NCBI GenBank assembly: GCA_017524665.1
Contig: JAFXVF010000014.1
Location: 1-35,295, forward strand
DNA length: 35,295 nucleotides
Direction of reading: 5' to 3'
Source of the DNA: Clostridia bacterium
GTDB taxonomy: Bacteria > Bacillota > Clostridia > TANB77 > CAG-508
The notes under the pieces were generated by a model, which worked only from the letters and a program-made list of their open reading frames with translations, was not told the origin of the DNA and made no database searches. Of the stretch, positions 1 to 8,852 are shown in pieces (position 1 is the first letter of the stretch; the number at the start of each line of letters is the position of its first letter). A program made the translations under genes and the position numbers.

Positions 1-2
1 CA

Positions 3-2003
3 ACGCCAACACCAACGCCAACACCAACACCAACACCTACATTTGAAAATGCTGGAGGAGGCAAAGATGAAGAAGATGAAACGATTGAACGTCAAGGAAC
101 ATCAAAGCTTGTAGAACAGTTAATTAATCAAAATTTACCAGATACTATAACAATAAAAGGGGTAAAATATACGGTAAACTATCCACCAGGAAAAAACATA
201 AGAGAAATGCAAGTACATCCTGCTTCAGTAACGCTTACGAGTATAAATGAACCAGAGAAAAAAGTAGAACCAGAGACAAAAACAGAGCCAGTACCAGTAA
301 CTTCAGGAACATATGATCCAGAGCTTATGGAGACTATGAGAAGAGAATTTGAAGAAAAAGTACGAGCATATCCAAAAATTACAGATACTACCAAAGCTTC
401 AAGAACAGGGATAGGTTCCGTATTAAGCTTTTTATTTTGGGACTTACCAATATCTACTACAGTAGAATGCACAAAGGGAACAGCTAAATTTGTAGAAGAC
501 ATAACAAAGGGAACGCTAGAAATTACATTATATACAGAAGCTTTAAAAACCAAAGCAATAGGTTCGATATTTGACTTAGAAACAGTAGACCAATTGACAA
601 GTTGGTACGAGCAAGCAACAATTGATGTTGCCGATTCAAATGTTGTGGATGATATATTTGAAGACGTATATACAGCGGCGGATTCAATTATTTTTACAGA
701 GGGTCTTAAAAGCACTTCGGAAACAGGAAAATCATTTGCAGAAATTAATGAAGTACTAGGGTATGCTGCACCATCAGTAATTGCGGGAATATTTTCTTCT
801 GGTGCTAGTGTTGGAGTGCAAGTTGGAATTACTGCAGCAGCGAAAGGCTTGGCTAAAATAGGAAAATCATCTTCGGAATACCTTAAAGAATGGGAGAAAG
901 CAAATGAAGATGATGATTCGAAGGATGTAAATGTAGATGAATTAATGGGATATTCTGTATTAAAAGGTGTAGCGACAGCGGCAGAAGAAGCAGCTACAGC
1001 AGGAGTCGGAACGTATATTTCTGGAAGCAACGTGGCTAGCAGTGTGGGAAGAGTTATTGGAAACACAGCAGTAAGTGCACTAAGCACATCATCAGACGCT
1101 CTTGTGGATTCAGTATTTCTAGATAAAGACTTTGGAGAAGCATTTAAAGAAGAAGGTGGTTGGACAAGAATAGCAAGTGCTACTGTAATAAGTGCATTTA
1201 ACGAAGCAAAAGGTGCTTTAAAAACGTATGAAATGAAAAAAGCAACACAAGCAGAAGAGGAAAATTTATACAGATTACGACCAATAATAGATGAAAATAC
1301 ACCAGAAGGTCAAGCATATTTAAAGAATAACGGAAAAGTACCATACTATATTGACAACACAGGTAAAAACTTTAACCCTGATTATCAAAATTTTAAAACG
1401 CTTGAAGAGGCAAGAGAAGCAATGAAAAGCGACGAAGATATTCTAATGTATCTAACAAAAGATCAAATTGATGAAACCTTTGATAAAATGCAAATTCTAT
1501 CAAAACAAAAGTACCCAGGCATTTTGGGATGGTTTGACCCAACAACTAAAGAAATTTTTGTTGTAGATGGACCAACAGCAGGACTTACTGGTATTCATGA
1601 GGGAAATCACGCCCTTGGCGGATGGAAGAAGGGACTACCGCAAGGAGCTCAAACAGCAGGAAATGAGGGAGCTACAGAGATGCTTGCAAGATATTTGTAT
1701 GAAGGAAAAGACAATGCTGAATGCTATTCTAACCTTACTTTTTGCGTAGATGGAGTAGTTAAGGTCTTAGATGCAAATGGCTATGACGGCATGCTTGAGT
1801 TAATGTATAGCTATTACAGATCAAATGACTATAATGACTTTGCTAACATAGCAAGAAACTGTGGAGTGGACATGACAGCATTTGAAGAAATATGTTCAAG
1901 ATATTATAGATATGGTGCAAAAACAGGTGAACAAGTGACAGAAGAAATGACACGAAAATTTTTAATACAATTAAAAAAAATAATTAACAAGAAGAAAAAA
2001 TAA
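3..2003 (+). CDS. Large secreted/toxin-like protein with C-terminal HEGNH zincin motif (5' partial)
   Basis: The frame is open from the left edge, so the start lies outside the window. The first codons are a Thr-Pro repeat (ACNCCN units), then an acidic linker. The middle (about nt 740-1240) is a Gly/Ala/Ser-rich amphipathic stretch, like the glycine-rich regions before toxin domains in large secreted effectors. The C-terminal part contains GIHEGNHALGG (about nt 1591-1623), an HExxH zinc-binding signature, followed about 20 residues later by NEGATEML, which could supply the third ligand or glutamate as in zincins. The end is Lys-rich. A helical protein and a DUF4176 protein follow in the same orientation, and DUF4176 proteins are associated with Firmicutes type VII secretion loci. 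A T7SS effector or surface protease is therefore my inference. No family was recognised for the whole protein, and the motif could belong to a non-secreted peptidase. Confidence 0.75.
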   Translation, partial: TPTPTPTPTPTPTFENAGGGKDEEDETIERQGTSKLVEQLINQNLPDTITIKGVKYTVNYPPGKNIREMQVHPASVTLTSINEPEKKVEPETKTEPVPVTSGTYDPELMETMRREFEEKVRAYPKITDTTKASRTGIGSVLSFLFWDLPISTTVECTKGTAKFVEDITKGTLEITLYTEALKTKAIGSIFDLETVDQLTSWYEQATIDVADSNVVDDIFEDVYTAADSIIFTEGLKSTSETGKSFAEINEVLGYAAPSVIAGIFSSGASVGVQVGITAAAKGLAKIGKSSSEYLKEWEKANEDDDSKDVNVDELMGYSVLKGVATAAEEAATAGVGTYISGSNVASSVGRVIGNTAVSALSTSSDALVDSVFLDKDFGEAFKEEGGWTRIASATVISAFNEAKGALKTYEMKKATQAEEENLYRLRPIIDENTPEGQAYLKNNGKVPYYIDNTGKNFNPDYQNFKTLEEAREAMKSDEDILMYLTKDQIDETFDKMQILSKQKYPGILGWFDPTTKEIFVVDGPTAGLTGIHEGNHALGGWKKGLPQGAQTAGNEGATEMLARYLYEGKDNAECYSNLTFCVDGVVKVLDANGYDGMLELMYSYYRSNDYNDFANIARNCGVDMTAFEEICSRYYRYGAKTGEQVTEEMTRKFLIQLKKIINKKKK

Positions 2004-2049
2004 TGCTAAGATGATAAAACTATCGTATCATAAAAAGGAGGGCAAGTAG

Positions 2050-2595
2050 ATGGAACAGCTTAAAAGAAAACTAATTGAAGACTTCAAGAAAACTGTGCCG
2101 AAAGATGAAGAAAAACTAATAAGTGAATATGAGAAATATATAGAAGCAATGATAGAAGATATTAAAAAAAGTTCGGACCAAGAAGAAATGGAAGCAAGTA
2201 TTGAAGTGGCAAAGATTATGGCAGGTAGGCTAATAAATGCAGACATTGATACCAAAAAAAGAAGATTATTTAGGGATGAAAACTTAAGTAAATTAGAAGC
2301 GACTTCTATGGATGCATATAGAATGGCAGAACAAATTGTAGAAGGAAAAAAACAAATTAGAAAAATTTCTAAAGATGAGGTTGATGAAAAAATAAAACAG
2401 ATGGAAGAGCTTGCAAAAAAAGTTCAGCCATACAATGTAGAACAAGCAAGGATACTCTTATCAGAAGGTATAATGGATTTAAGATATATTACAGGAGAAG
2501 AAAAAGAAATAGTAAGCTTAAGATTAGGACATGTTTTTCAGAGGCTTAGACGAGAAGAAGCTAGAAGACGAGAACAAGGAGGTGAAGAAAAATGA
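2050..2595 (+). CDS. Helical, charged protein of unknown function in T7SS-like locus
   Basis: This 181-residue protein has a strong AAAGGAGGG ribosome binding site 5' of the ATG. It is almost entirely charged and probably alpha-helical (Glu/Lys/Arg/Ile/Met-rich), with no signal peptide or membrane segment. I do not recognise a family. It follows the putative zincin gene by 46 bases and overlaps the next gene by four bases (ATGA), so the three are probably co-transcribed. Small helical proteins encoded next to secreted effectors are often chaperones, targeting partners or immunity proteins. That role here is a guess from context only. Confidence 0.8.
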   Translation: MEQLKRKLIEDFKKTVPKDEEKLISEYEKYIEAMIEDIKKSSDQEEMEASIEVAKIMAGRLINADIDTKKRRLFRDENLSKLEATSMDAYRMAEQIVEGKKQIRKISKDEVDEKIKQMEELAKKVQPYNVEQARILLSEGIMDLRYITGEEKEIVSLRLGHVFQRLRREEARRREQGGEEK

Positions 2596-2966
2596 AAAGA
2601 AGCACAGACAAATATTTACCAATAGGGACAGTTGTATTATTGACAGGAGGAACAAAAAGAGTGATGATAACAGGGTTCTGCGTAAGAACTCAAAATGATG
2701 AAAAGAAAATGTGGGATTATACTGGATGTGTGTACCCAGAAGGAATGATAAGAGCAGACCAAACATTATTATTCAATCACAATCAAATACAAACAATATA
2801 TCATGTTGGTTTAGTGGACGACGAAGAACTAAGGTTTAAAGAAAACCTAGAAAAAATAGTAGGACAAAAAGCAACAAGTGATAAGAAAGCAAAAACGACA
2901 TCGACCAAAAAACAAGTTTCGAAACCAGTTAAGAAAAAGACAACAGCTAAAAACAAAAAGAAATAA
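2592..2966 (+). CDS. DUF4176 domain protein (type VII secretion-associated)
   Basis: This 124-residue protein begins with the DUF4176 pattern: YLPIGTVVLLTGG near residue 8, RVMITGFCV, a YTGCVYPEG block and FNHNQIQTIYHVG. These are the conserved blocks of the family as I know it. The C-terminus (from about residue 95) is a Lys/Thr-rich tail. The ATG overlaps the TGA of the gene before it, and a GGAGGTG site sits just upstream. DUF4176 proteins are small cytoplasmic proteins found repeatedly beside LXG/WXG100 genes in Firmicutes type VII secretion clusters; their biochemical role is not established. Its presence is the best evidence that the upstream large protein is a T7SS cargo. A strong terminator follows at once, so this ends the unit. 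Confidence 0.85.
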   Translation: MKRSTDKYLPIGTVVLLTGGTKRVMITGFCVRTQNDEKKMWDYTGCVYPEGMIRADQTLLFNHNQIQTIYHVGLVDDEELRFKENLEKIVGQKATSDKKAKTTSTKKQVSKPVKKKTTAKNKKK

Positions 2967-2974
2967 AACTTTTG

Positions 2975-3002
2975 GGACTTTGGCAAAGCCAAAGTCCTTT
3001 TT
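2975..3002 (+). terminator. Rho-independent terminator
   Basis: GGACTTTGG and CCAAAGTCC form a perfect 9-bp stem with a 5-base loop, followed by five T. It lies 9 bases after the DUF4176 stop and closes the T7SS-like unit. Confidence 0.9.
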
Positions 3003-3012
3003 CTTGTTAAGT

Positions 3013-3041
3013 TTGCCTTTTTTATCAAACTATGGTAAAAT
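3013..3041 (+). promoter_or_regulatory. Sigma-A promoter for the glycosyltransferase operon
   Basis: TTGCCT, a 17-base spacer, then TAAAAT preceded by TGG (extended -10). It lies 23 bases before the ATG of the first GT8 gene and just after the previous terminator. Confidence 0.75.
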
Positions 3042-3063
3042 AGAACCGTTAAGGAGAGAGAAT

Positions 3064-3897
3064 ATGATAAATATATTATTGTGTGGGAATAGTAAAGTCT
3101 TTGATGGCGCACTAACAGAGCTTATTTCTATTACGAACAGAACTCAAGAAGCAATTAATTGCTATATATTTACCATGGATGCAACACATCTAAAACCAGA
3201 GTTCACACCGATTTCGGACGATGAGATAAAATATTTAGATGAAGTTATCAAATCAAAGAACTCTCAAAATCATGTTACTAAAATAGACGTAACAGATTTA
3301 TATAAACAGGAATTTGATGGTTCAGCTAATGAAACTGCATATTGCACACCATATACCTTATTAAGACTCCTTGCAGACTTAGTTCCAAACATGCCAGACA
3401 AACTTTTATATCTCGATATAGATATGATGGTAGCAGGAGATATTTCAGAATTATATAATATTGATGTGTCTAATTATGAATATGCAGCAGTCAAAGAAAA
3501 ATATGGGTGTTGGGCTATAAGACCAGACTATATAAATGCGGGCATGCTACTTTTTAATATGAAAAAAATGAGAGAAACAAAACTTCTAGTAAAAGCACGA
3601 GATTTAATAAAAAAGCGTAAATTGTTATTTGCAGACCAAGATGCAATATTTTGGAACACTACAAAAAAACTGCTTTTACCTAGAAGATATAATGAGCAAT
3701 CTAGGTTTAATAGTAAAAAGACATTAATATGCCACTTTTGCAAAAGACTTCTGCTTTGGCCATATCCACGTACAGAAAACTTTAAACAATGGAACATAAC
3801 AGAAGTACACAAAATTTTAGGATGCTATGCATTTGATGAAGACTTATATGAATATATATATTTAAAGAAAAAATATGAAAAAACGAAGGGAATATAA
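3064..3897 (+). CDS. GT8-family glycosyltransferase
   Basis: The ATG at 3064 follows AAGGAGAG; an in-frame upstream extension overlaps the terminator and promoter and is rejected. The 277-residue product has the GT8 plan: an N-terminal nucleotide-sugar fold, KLLYLDIDMMV with the metal-binding D-x-D about residue 120, YINAGMLLFNM, FADQDAIFW, and a late ICHF histidine. GT8 enzymes transfer hexoses from UDP- or similar sugar nucleotides to lipid or glycan acceptors in the cytoplasm. The next two genes carry glycerolipid-type acyltransferase domains, so a membrane glycolipid or teichoic-acid-type acceptor is likely by context. The exact sugar and acceptor cannot be read from sequence. Confidence 0.9.
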   Translation: MINILLCGNSKVFDGALTELISITNRTQEAINCYIFTMDATHLKPEFTPISDDEIKYLDEVIKSKNSQNHVTKIDVTDLYKQEFDGSANETAYCTPYTLLRLLADLVPNMPDKLLYLDIDMMVAGDISELYNIDVSNYEYAAVKEKYGCWAIRPDYINAGMLLFNMKKMRETKLLVKARDLIKKRKLLFADQDAIFWNTTKKLLLPRRYNEQSRFNSKKTLICHFCKRLLLWPYPRTENFKQWNITEVHKILGCYAFDEDLYEYIYLKKKYEKTKGI

Positions 3898-3898
3898 A

Positions 3899-5689
3899 AT
3901 GAGTCAAGAAAATACAATTCCAATTTTTTTTGCGGTTGATAATTCATATGTGCCTATTTTAGCAGTTGCATTAAAATCTATAATGGAAAATGCATCTAAG
4001 AATAACACATATCTTATTAAAGTTCTATATACAAATATCAGTGAAAAAAATATGGCTGAAATAAAGAAAATAAAACAGTCAAACTTTGATATTGAGTTTG
4101 TTAATTTAAATTATTATATAGATGAGGTCAAAGACAAACTTTATACTAGAGACTATTACACAAAAACAACTTATTTTAGGCTATTTATACCTAATCTATA
4201 TCCTCAATTTGATAAAGCCTTATATTTAGATGCGGATATTGTTGTATTAGCAGACATTGCAGAATTATATAATCAAGAAATTGGAGATAACCTTGTAGCA
4301 GCAGTACCAGATGAAGCAGTTAAAAACACACCAGAGTTTCAAACATATGTAGAAAGAGTTGTAGGTGTTACAACTTATAAAAACTATTTTAATGCAGGAA
4401 TTCTTCTTATGAATTTAGACGAATTAAGAAAATTTAAATTCCAAGAAAAGTTTTTATACTTGCTAGAAACGGTAAAATATACTGTAGCACAAGATCAAGA
4501 CTATTTAAACAGACTTTGCAAAGGCAGAGTAAAGATATTAGATGCTGTATGGGACAAAATGCCAATGCCGTCTGAAAATATAACAGATAGAGAACTAAAA
4601 ATAATACACTACAATCTATCTTTCAAGCCATGGCATAATCCAACACTTTATGAGGATTTCTTTTGGAAATATGCAAAGCAGACAGATTTTATAGATGAAA
4701 TCAAAAAAATAAGAGAGAACTATACTGAAGAGCAGAGATTCCAAGATATGAAAACAGGCGAAAACCTTATAAAATTAGCACAAAAAGAGGCTGATTGTGT
4801 AGGAAATGATTTGGATATGAAGGAAGAGAGCGACACAAAAAAATCTGAAGATAGACTTAAAATTCTAAAGAAAATTGAAGAACTTGAAAGAAAGGGAGAG
4901 TTTGATAAAGACGTAGAAGATGATCCACCAACAATCCCACTAATGCCGGAAGAAATTGACTACTTAAATGAAAAACTTTCTAGCAGGGTAAAAACAAAAG
5001 TAGCAAACAGAATAGGAGAACGCTTCTTAGACGATATTATAAAAAACAAAAAATTATTAATTAAAGAAATAAAAGGAATTGAAAATTTAAACTCACTTGA
5101 AAGTGGAGCGGTTATAACATGTAACCATTTTAATCCATTCGACGTGTTTGCAATTGAAAAAGTATTTAGAGAATCAGAATTAAGAGGAAGAAAAACTCTT
5201 TATAAAGTTATAAGAGAAGGTAATTATACTAATTTCCCAGGACTTTATGGATTTTTCTTTAGAAATTGTGATACATTGCCATTAAGCTCGAATGGTGAAA
5301 CAATGAAAGAATTCATGAAAGCAAGTGACACGATTTTAAAAAGAGGAGACCTTATTTTAATATACCCTGAGCAGAGTCTATGGTGGAATTACAGAAAGCC
5401 AAAGCCATTAAAACAAGGAGCATTTAGAATTGCAGCTAGAAATGGAGTGCCAGTTATACCTATTTTTATAACAATGGAAGACAGTAATTTTATAGGTGAA
5501 GACGGATTTGCAATTCAGGAATACACAATTAATATTGGTTCAGCAATATACCCTAATGAAAAGCTTTCAGAAAAAGAAAATACTGATAGTATGAAAGAGA
5601 AAAACACCAAGTATTGTAAGAATGTTTATGAGAAATTTTACAAAACTCCTCTTACATATACAACCGAAAAAGATATAGTTAATGCATAA
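3899..5689 (+). CDS. Bifunctional GT8 glycosyltransferase - PlsC-like acyltransferase fusion
   Basis: Start ATG at 3899 is chosen over 3875 because GAAGGGA lies seven bases ahead and the gene then begins just after the upstream TAA. The 596-residue protein has two enzyme halves. Residues about 5-285 are a GT8 domain with LYLDADIVVLAD (D-x-D), YFNAGILLMNL and HYNLSFKPW. Residues about 290-385 form a charged, partly coiled linker. Residues about 390-590 are a PlsC/LPLAT acyltransferase with the NHFNPFD (HX4D) catalytic motif near residue 409 and YPEQSLWW plus GVPVIPIFI. Joining a sugar transferase to a lysophospholipid-type acyltransferase suggests one enzyme that glycosylates and acylates a lipid carrier at the inner membrane face. 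No membrane helix is obvious. Confidence 0.9.
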   Translation: MSQENTIPIFFAVDNSYVPILAVALKSIMENASKNNTYLIKVLYTNISEKNMAEIKKIKQSNFDIEFVNLNYYIDEVKDKLYTRDYYTKTTYFRLFIPNLYPQFDKALYLDADIVVLADIAELYNQEIGDNLVAAVPDEAVKNTPEFQTYVERVVGVTTYKNYFNAGILLMNLDELRKFKFQEKFLYLLETVKYTVAQDQDYLNRLCKGRVKILDAVWDKMPMPSENITDRELKIIHYNLSFKPWHNPTLYEDFFWKYAKQTDFIDEIKKIRENYTEEQRFQDMKTGENLIKLAQKEADCVGNDLDMKEESDTKKSEDRLKILKKIEELERKGEFDKDVEDDPPTIPLMPEEIDYLNEKLSSRVKTKVANRIGERFLDDIIKNKKLLIKEIKGIENLNSLESGAVITCNHFNPFDVFAIEKVFRESELRGRKTLYKVIREGNYTNFPGLYGFFFRNCDTLPLSSNGETMKEFMKASDTILKRGDLILIYPEQSLWWNYRKPKPLKQGAFRIAARNGVPVIPIFITMEDSNFIGEDGFAIQEYTINIGSAIYPNEKLSEKENTDSMKEKNTKYCKNVYEKFYKTPLTYTTEKDIVNA

Positions 5690-5710
5690 ATTTTCTTTTT
5701 GAGGGAATTA

Positions 5711-6472
5711 ATGGAAAAAGAAGTAATTTATTATAGTGACGAATTAAATGACGAGTTTTCTGGAACATATACTGTTCCAAGAGTTATAGACGAAAAGTAT
5801 AATTACAGCAAAAATCCTGTATGGGATTTTTGCTCTTTTATCGTGCAAAATTTTATTAGTATGCCAATAAAAATAATTTATGCGAAGGCTAAATTTAACT
5901 TAAAATTTGTTGGAAAAGATAAGCTAAAAAAGTGCAAAAAGCAAGGCTATTTTATATATGCAAATCATACGCAAAATTTTTTAGATACTTTCTTACCTAG
6001 TTTGGCAGTTTATCCTAAAAGAAATTTCTTAATTGTTAATCCTGAAAACATTTCTGTAAAGGGAACTGGCTGGTTTGTAGAAATGCTTGGAGCAATCCCA
6101 ATACCAAACACTAAAAATGCAACAAAGAATTTCTTAAAACAAATTGAAAAAAGAGTTAATAAAAAATCATCTATTACAATATATCCAGAAGCTCATATAT
6201 GGCCATATTACACAAAAATAAGAGACTTTAAGGCTGTATCATTTAAATATCCAGTAAAACTCAATAAACCGTGTTTTGCGATAACAAATACATATCAAGT
6301 AAAAAATAAGAAAATACAGATGGTATCATACATTGATGGACCTTTTTATCCAGACAATACTTTAAAAGAAAAAGAAGCATGTCAGAAGTTAAGAGATGAA
6401 ATTTTTGAGTGTATGACGTATAAAAGTAAAAACAGTAATGTGGAAAAAATAAAATACATAAAGAAAAGTTAA
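5711..6472 (+). CDS. PlsC-like lysophospholipid acyltransferase
   Basis: The ATG at 5711 has GAGGGA just upstream; a TTG 12 bases earlier lacks a site. The 253-residue product has the LPLAT pattern: YFIYANHTQNFLDTF near residue 80, IYPEAHIWPYY near residue 160, and a hydrophobic approach segment (FISMPIKIIYAKAKF). The catalytic His and Asp are separated by five residues rather than the usual four, and I believe some relatives with NHTQ show the same spacing. It is the third gene of the glycosyltransferase unit, 21 bases after the GT8-PlsC fusion. It probably adds a fatty acyl chain to the same glycerolipid product, but the substrate is inferred from context. Confidence 0.85.
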   Translation: MEKEVIYYSDELNDEFSGTYTVPRVIDEKYNYSKNPVWDFCSFIVQNFISMPIKIIYAKAKFNLKFVGKDKLKKCKKQGYFIYANHTQNFLDTFLPSLAVYPKRNFLIVNPENISVKGTGWFVEMLGAIPIPNTKNATKNFLKQIEKRVNKKSSITIYPEAHIWPYYTKIRDFKAVSFKYPVKLNKPCFAITNTYQVKNKKIQMVSYIDGPFYPDNTLKEKEACQKLRDEIFECMTYKSKNSNVEKIKYIKKS

Positions 6473-6490
6473 AAAAATGTTACAAAAAAC

Positions 6491-6521
6491 TTGTACAAAT
6501 TCACGGAATGTGGTATATAAT
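6491..6521 (+). promoter_or_regulatory. Promoter upstream of the walR-like gene
   Basis: TTGTAC is followed after 17 bases by TATATA (extended by TGG), or after 19 bases by TATAAT. It lies about 33 bases before the response regulator ATG. Confidence 0.6.
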
Positions 6522-6553
6522 AGGTATGAAAAAAATAAAGAGGTGAACTTTTT

Positions 6554-7297
6554 ATGGCAAATGGGGAAAACGAAGAAAAGAAAACTATACTAATAGTAGA
6601 TGACGAAAAACCAATAGTAGACATATTAGTATATAACTTACAAAAAGAAGGATATAACACTCTAGAAGCAGGAGATGGTGTTACAGCAGTAGACATTGCA
6701 TTAGAGCAAAAACCAGATCTTATATTACTAGATATAATGCTACCAAAGATGGATGGACTTGCTGTATGTAAAAGAATAAGGCATTCATTAAATGTTCCTA
6801 TTTTAATGCTAACAGCAAAAGATGAAGAAATTGATAAAATATTAGGATTGGAATTAGGTGCAGACGACTACATTACAAAACCTTTCAGCGTACGTGAATT
6901 AATGGCAAGAATAAAAGCAAATTTGCGTAAGTCAGAAGCTGTAGGAGCCTTGACTGAAGAAGAGGAAAATTCAGGACAAAAACAAAAAGCAAAACATGTA
7001 GTTAAACTAGGAGAGCTAGAATTAGACCTTGATAAATTTGAGGTAAGAGTTAGCGGAGAAGTTATTGATTTAACATTAAGAGAATTTGAAGTGCTTAAAT
7101 ATTTATCTTCTGAACCAGGCCAAGTAGTAACAAGAGAAACTCTACTTGAAAAGGTATGGGGATATGAATATTATGGAGACATAAGAACTGTTGACGTAAC
7201 AGTAAGAAGAATCAGAGAGAAAATTGAAAAAGACACATCAAACCCAAAAATATTGATTACAAAAAGAGGAGTTGGGTACTATTTAGCTGCTGAGTAA
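6554..7297 (+). CDS. walR: OmpR/PhoB-family response regulator, WalR-like
   Basis: This 247-residue regulator starts at an ATG with AGAGGTG upstream. The receiver domain (about 11-125) shows the acidic pair VDD, the phospho-acceptor Asp in LILLDIMLPKMDG (residue 60), the Thr of MLTAK and the Lys of YITKPF. After a charged linker, a winged-helix domain (about 150-245) carries REFEVLKYL and VWGYEYYGDIRTVDVTVRRI, a recognition-helix stretch close to WalR/YycF. WalR and its kinase control cell-wall hydrolases in Firmicutes. The kinase follows, separated by 118 bases with an inverted repeat and a terminator-like hairpin. PhoP is the main alternative; the helix favours WalR. Confidence 0.88.
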   Translation: MANGENEEKKTILIVDDEKPIVDILVYNLQKEGYNTLEAGDGVTAVDIALEQKPDLILLDIMLPKMDGLAVCKRIRHSLNVPILMLTAKDEEIDKILGLELGADDYITKPFSVRELMARIKANLRKSEAVGALTEEEENSGQKQKAKHVVKLGELELDLDKFEVRVSGEVIDLTLREFEVLKYLSSEPGQVVTRETLLEKVWGYEYYGDIRTVDVTVRRIREKIEKDTSNPKILITKRGVGYYLAAE

Positions 7298-7307
7298 AAT
7301 AGTAATG

Positions 7308-7346
7308 TTTAAGATAATTGGCGTTAAATGTGCTAATTATCTTAAA
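7308..7346. repeat. 12-bp perfect inverted repeat between walR and walK
   Basis: TTTAAGATAATT at 7308-7319 is mirrored by AATTATCTTAAA at 7335-7346 with a 15-base loop. It lies just after the response regulator stop and could be a weak hairpin terminator, an mRNA stabiliser or an operator. Confidence 0.6.
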
Positions 7347-7374
7347 TTATAAATAAAGCAAACAATCTGATGAT

Positions 7375-7397
7375 GGCGGGTTTTATGCTCGCCTTTT
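7375..7397 (+). terminator. Attenuator-like hairpin upstream of walK
   Basis: GGCGGG pairs with CTCGCC (six pairs, one G-U) around a 7-base loop and is followed by TTTTATT. It lies 18 bases before the kinase start, so it may lower kinase expression relative to the regulator. Its strength is uncertain. Confidence 0.45.
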
Positions 7398-7415
7398 ATT
7401 AATAAGGAGAGAAAT

Positions 7416-8840
7416 ATGGCAAAAAATCTAAAACTTAAAATTATTATAGTGTTTTTGGTAATTGGAGTTGCTATAATTACTGGTTTTGGAATATTTTCAA
7501 TAAATCAACTTAAAAACCTACAAGCAGAAATGAACATTGATGTTGATGTTATAAAGACTAAAATACAGTTAATAAGTTATGCAATATTTATAGCAATCGG
7601 TGCATACTCTGTACTCTCAGGAATATTGGGAGCTATAGCAATTGGAATATTAACTAATCCAATTGTTAAAATATTGAAAAATGCTGAAAAGATTGCATCT
7701 GGAGAATCAATAGATGTAAGATACTTAAATCCTGAAAAAGAGGATGCAGAAGTAGGCGATTTAGTAAAAGCATTCAATTTGATGACAACAGAATTGCAAG
7801 AAAACTTAAATGAAGCATCTAGACAAAAAAGACAAATTGAGACAATTTTACTTCACATGACAGATGGTGTTATTGCATTTGATATTGAAGGAGACATATT
7901 ACACATTAACCCTGCAGCAACAAGACTATTGCAACTAACGCCTGCAGATGACAACTTTGAAGACATTTTCAAAAAATTAAAAGTAGATGTTAATCTAGAA
8001 AAAGTTATTTACTTAGAAAATTGGACATCATACGAACAAAGAATAAATGTCCAAGACAAATATGTAAATTTATATTTTGCACCATTCACAAATGAAGTGA
8101 ATAGACCTGGCGGTGTGATAGTTGTAATACAGGATATAACAGAACATGTAAGACTAGATAATATGAGAAAAGAGTTTGTAGCAGATGTGTCGCATGAGTT
8201 AAAAACTCCTATTACATCAATTATGGGGTATGCAGACACTTTAGCTGAAGATGAATATGATAAACAAACTCAAGAAAAATTCTTAGGAGTAATTGCATCA
8301 GAGGCAAGAAGAATGGCAAGACTTGTTAATGACTTACTTACACTTTCAAGTTATGATAATAATGAAGCAAAGTGGGAAAAAACGGAGTTTGACTTAGGCG
8401 AATTAGTAAAGAAATGTTTAGACAGTTTAAGAATAGAAATAGATAAAAAACATCAACACTCTGAATGTTTTGTAACAGCTAATGTTCCACCGGTATTTGC
8501 TGATAAGTATGGAATAGAAAGAGTTATTTTAAATATATTAACAAACAGCATAAAATATACAGGCGAAAATGGAACAATCAAAGTATATGTAGGATTTGTA
8601 TACAATGATGCATATATTAAGATTATAGATAATGGAATAGGAATTCCAGAAGAAGACCTAACTAAAATTTTTGAAAGATTTTATAGAGTAGATAAAGCAA
8701 GAACAAGAGAAATGGGAGGAACCGGGTTAGGACTTTCTATTGCAAAGGAAATATTAGATAAAAACAATGGAAGCATTGACATTAAGAGCAAAGTTGGAGA
8801 GGGAACAGAAGTTGTAATTAGAGTTCCAACCAAAAATTAG
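7416..8840 (+). CDS. walK: Sensor histidine kinase, WalK/PhoR-like
   Basis: This 474-residue membrane kinase is preceded by AAGGAGAG. Two membrane helices (about residues 7-28 and 50-76) enclose only some 20 external residues, so it lacks the extracellular PAS domain of classic WalK. A HAMP domain (about 77-130), a cytoplasmic PAS domain (about 140-240), HisKA with the phospho-acceptor in DVSHELKTP (about residue 260) and a HATPase with NILTNSIKYT, DNGIGIPEED, FERFYRVDKAR and GGTGLGLSI follow. It should phosphorylate the regulator encoded upstream. The signal peptidase gene starts 12 bases downstream, so wall sensing and protein export may be co-expressed. Confidence 0.9.
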   Translation: MAKNLKLKIIIVFLVIGVAIITGFGIFSINQLKNLQAEMNIDVDVIKTKIQLISYAIFIAIGAYSVLSGILGAIAIGILTNPIVKILKNAEKIASGESIDVRYLNPEKEDAEVGDLVKAFNLMTTELQENLNEASRQKRQIETILLHMTDGVIAFDIEGDILHINPAATRLLQLTPADDNFEDIFKKLKVDVNLEKVIYLENWTSYEQRINVQDKYVNLYFAPFTNEVNRPGGVIVVIQDITEHVRLDNMRKEFVADVSHELKTPITSIMGYADTLAEDEYDKQTQEKFLGVIASEARRMARLVNDLLTLSSYDNNEAKWEKTEFDLGELVKKCLDSLRIEIDKKHQHSECFVTANVPPVFADKYGIERVILNILTNSIKYTGENGTIKVYVGFVYNDAYIKIIDNGIGIPEEDLTKIFERFYRVDKARTREMGGTGLGLSIAKEILDKNNGSIDIKSKVGEGTEVVIRVPTKN

Positions 8841-8852
8841 AAAGGAAATAAT

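Noticed and set aside
179..1087. 302-residue antisense ORF over the first gene
   Set aside because: Ser/Thr/Val/Ile-rich shadow without ribosome site or motif; the plus-strand frame is continuous and has the HEGNH motif and operon context.
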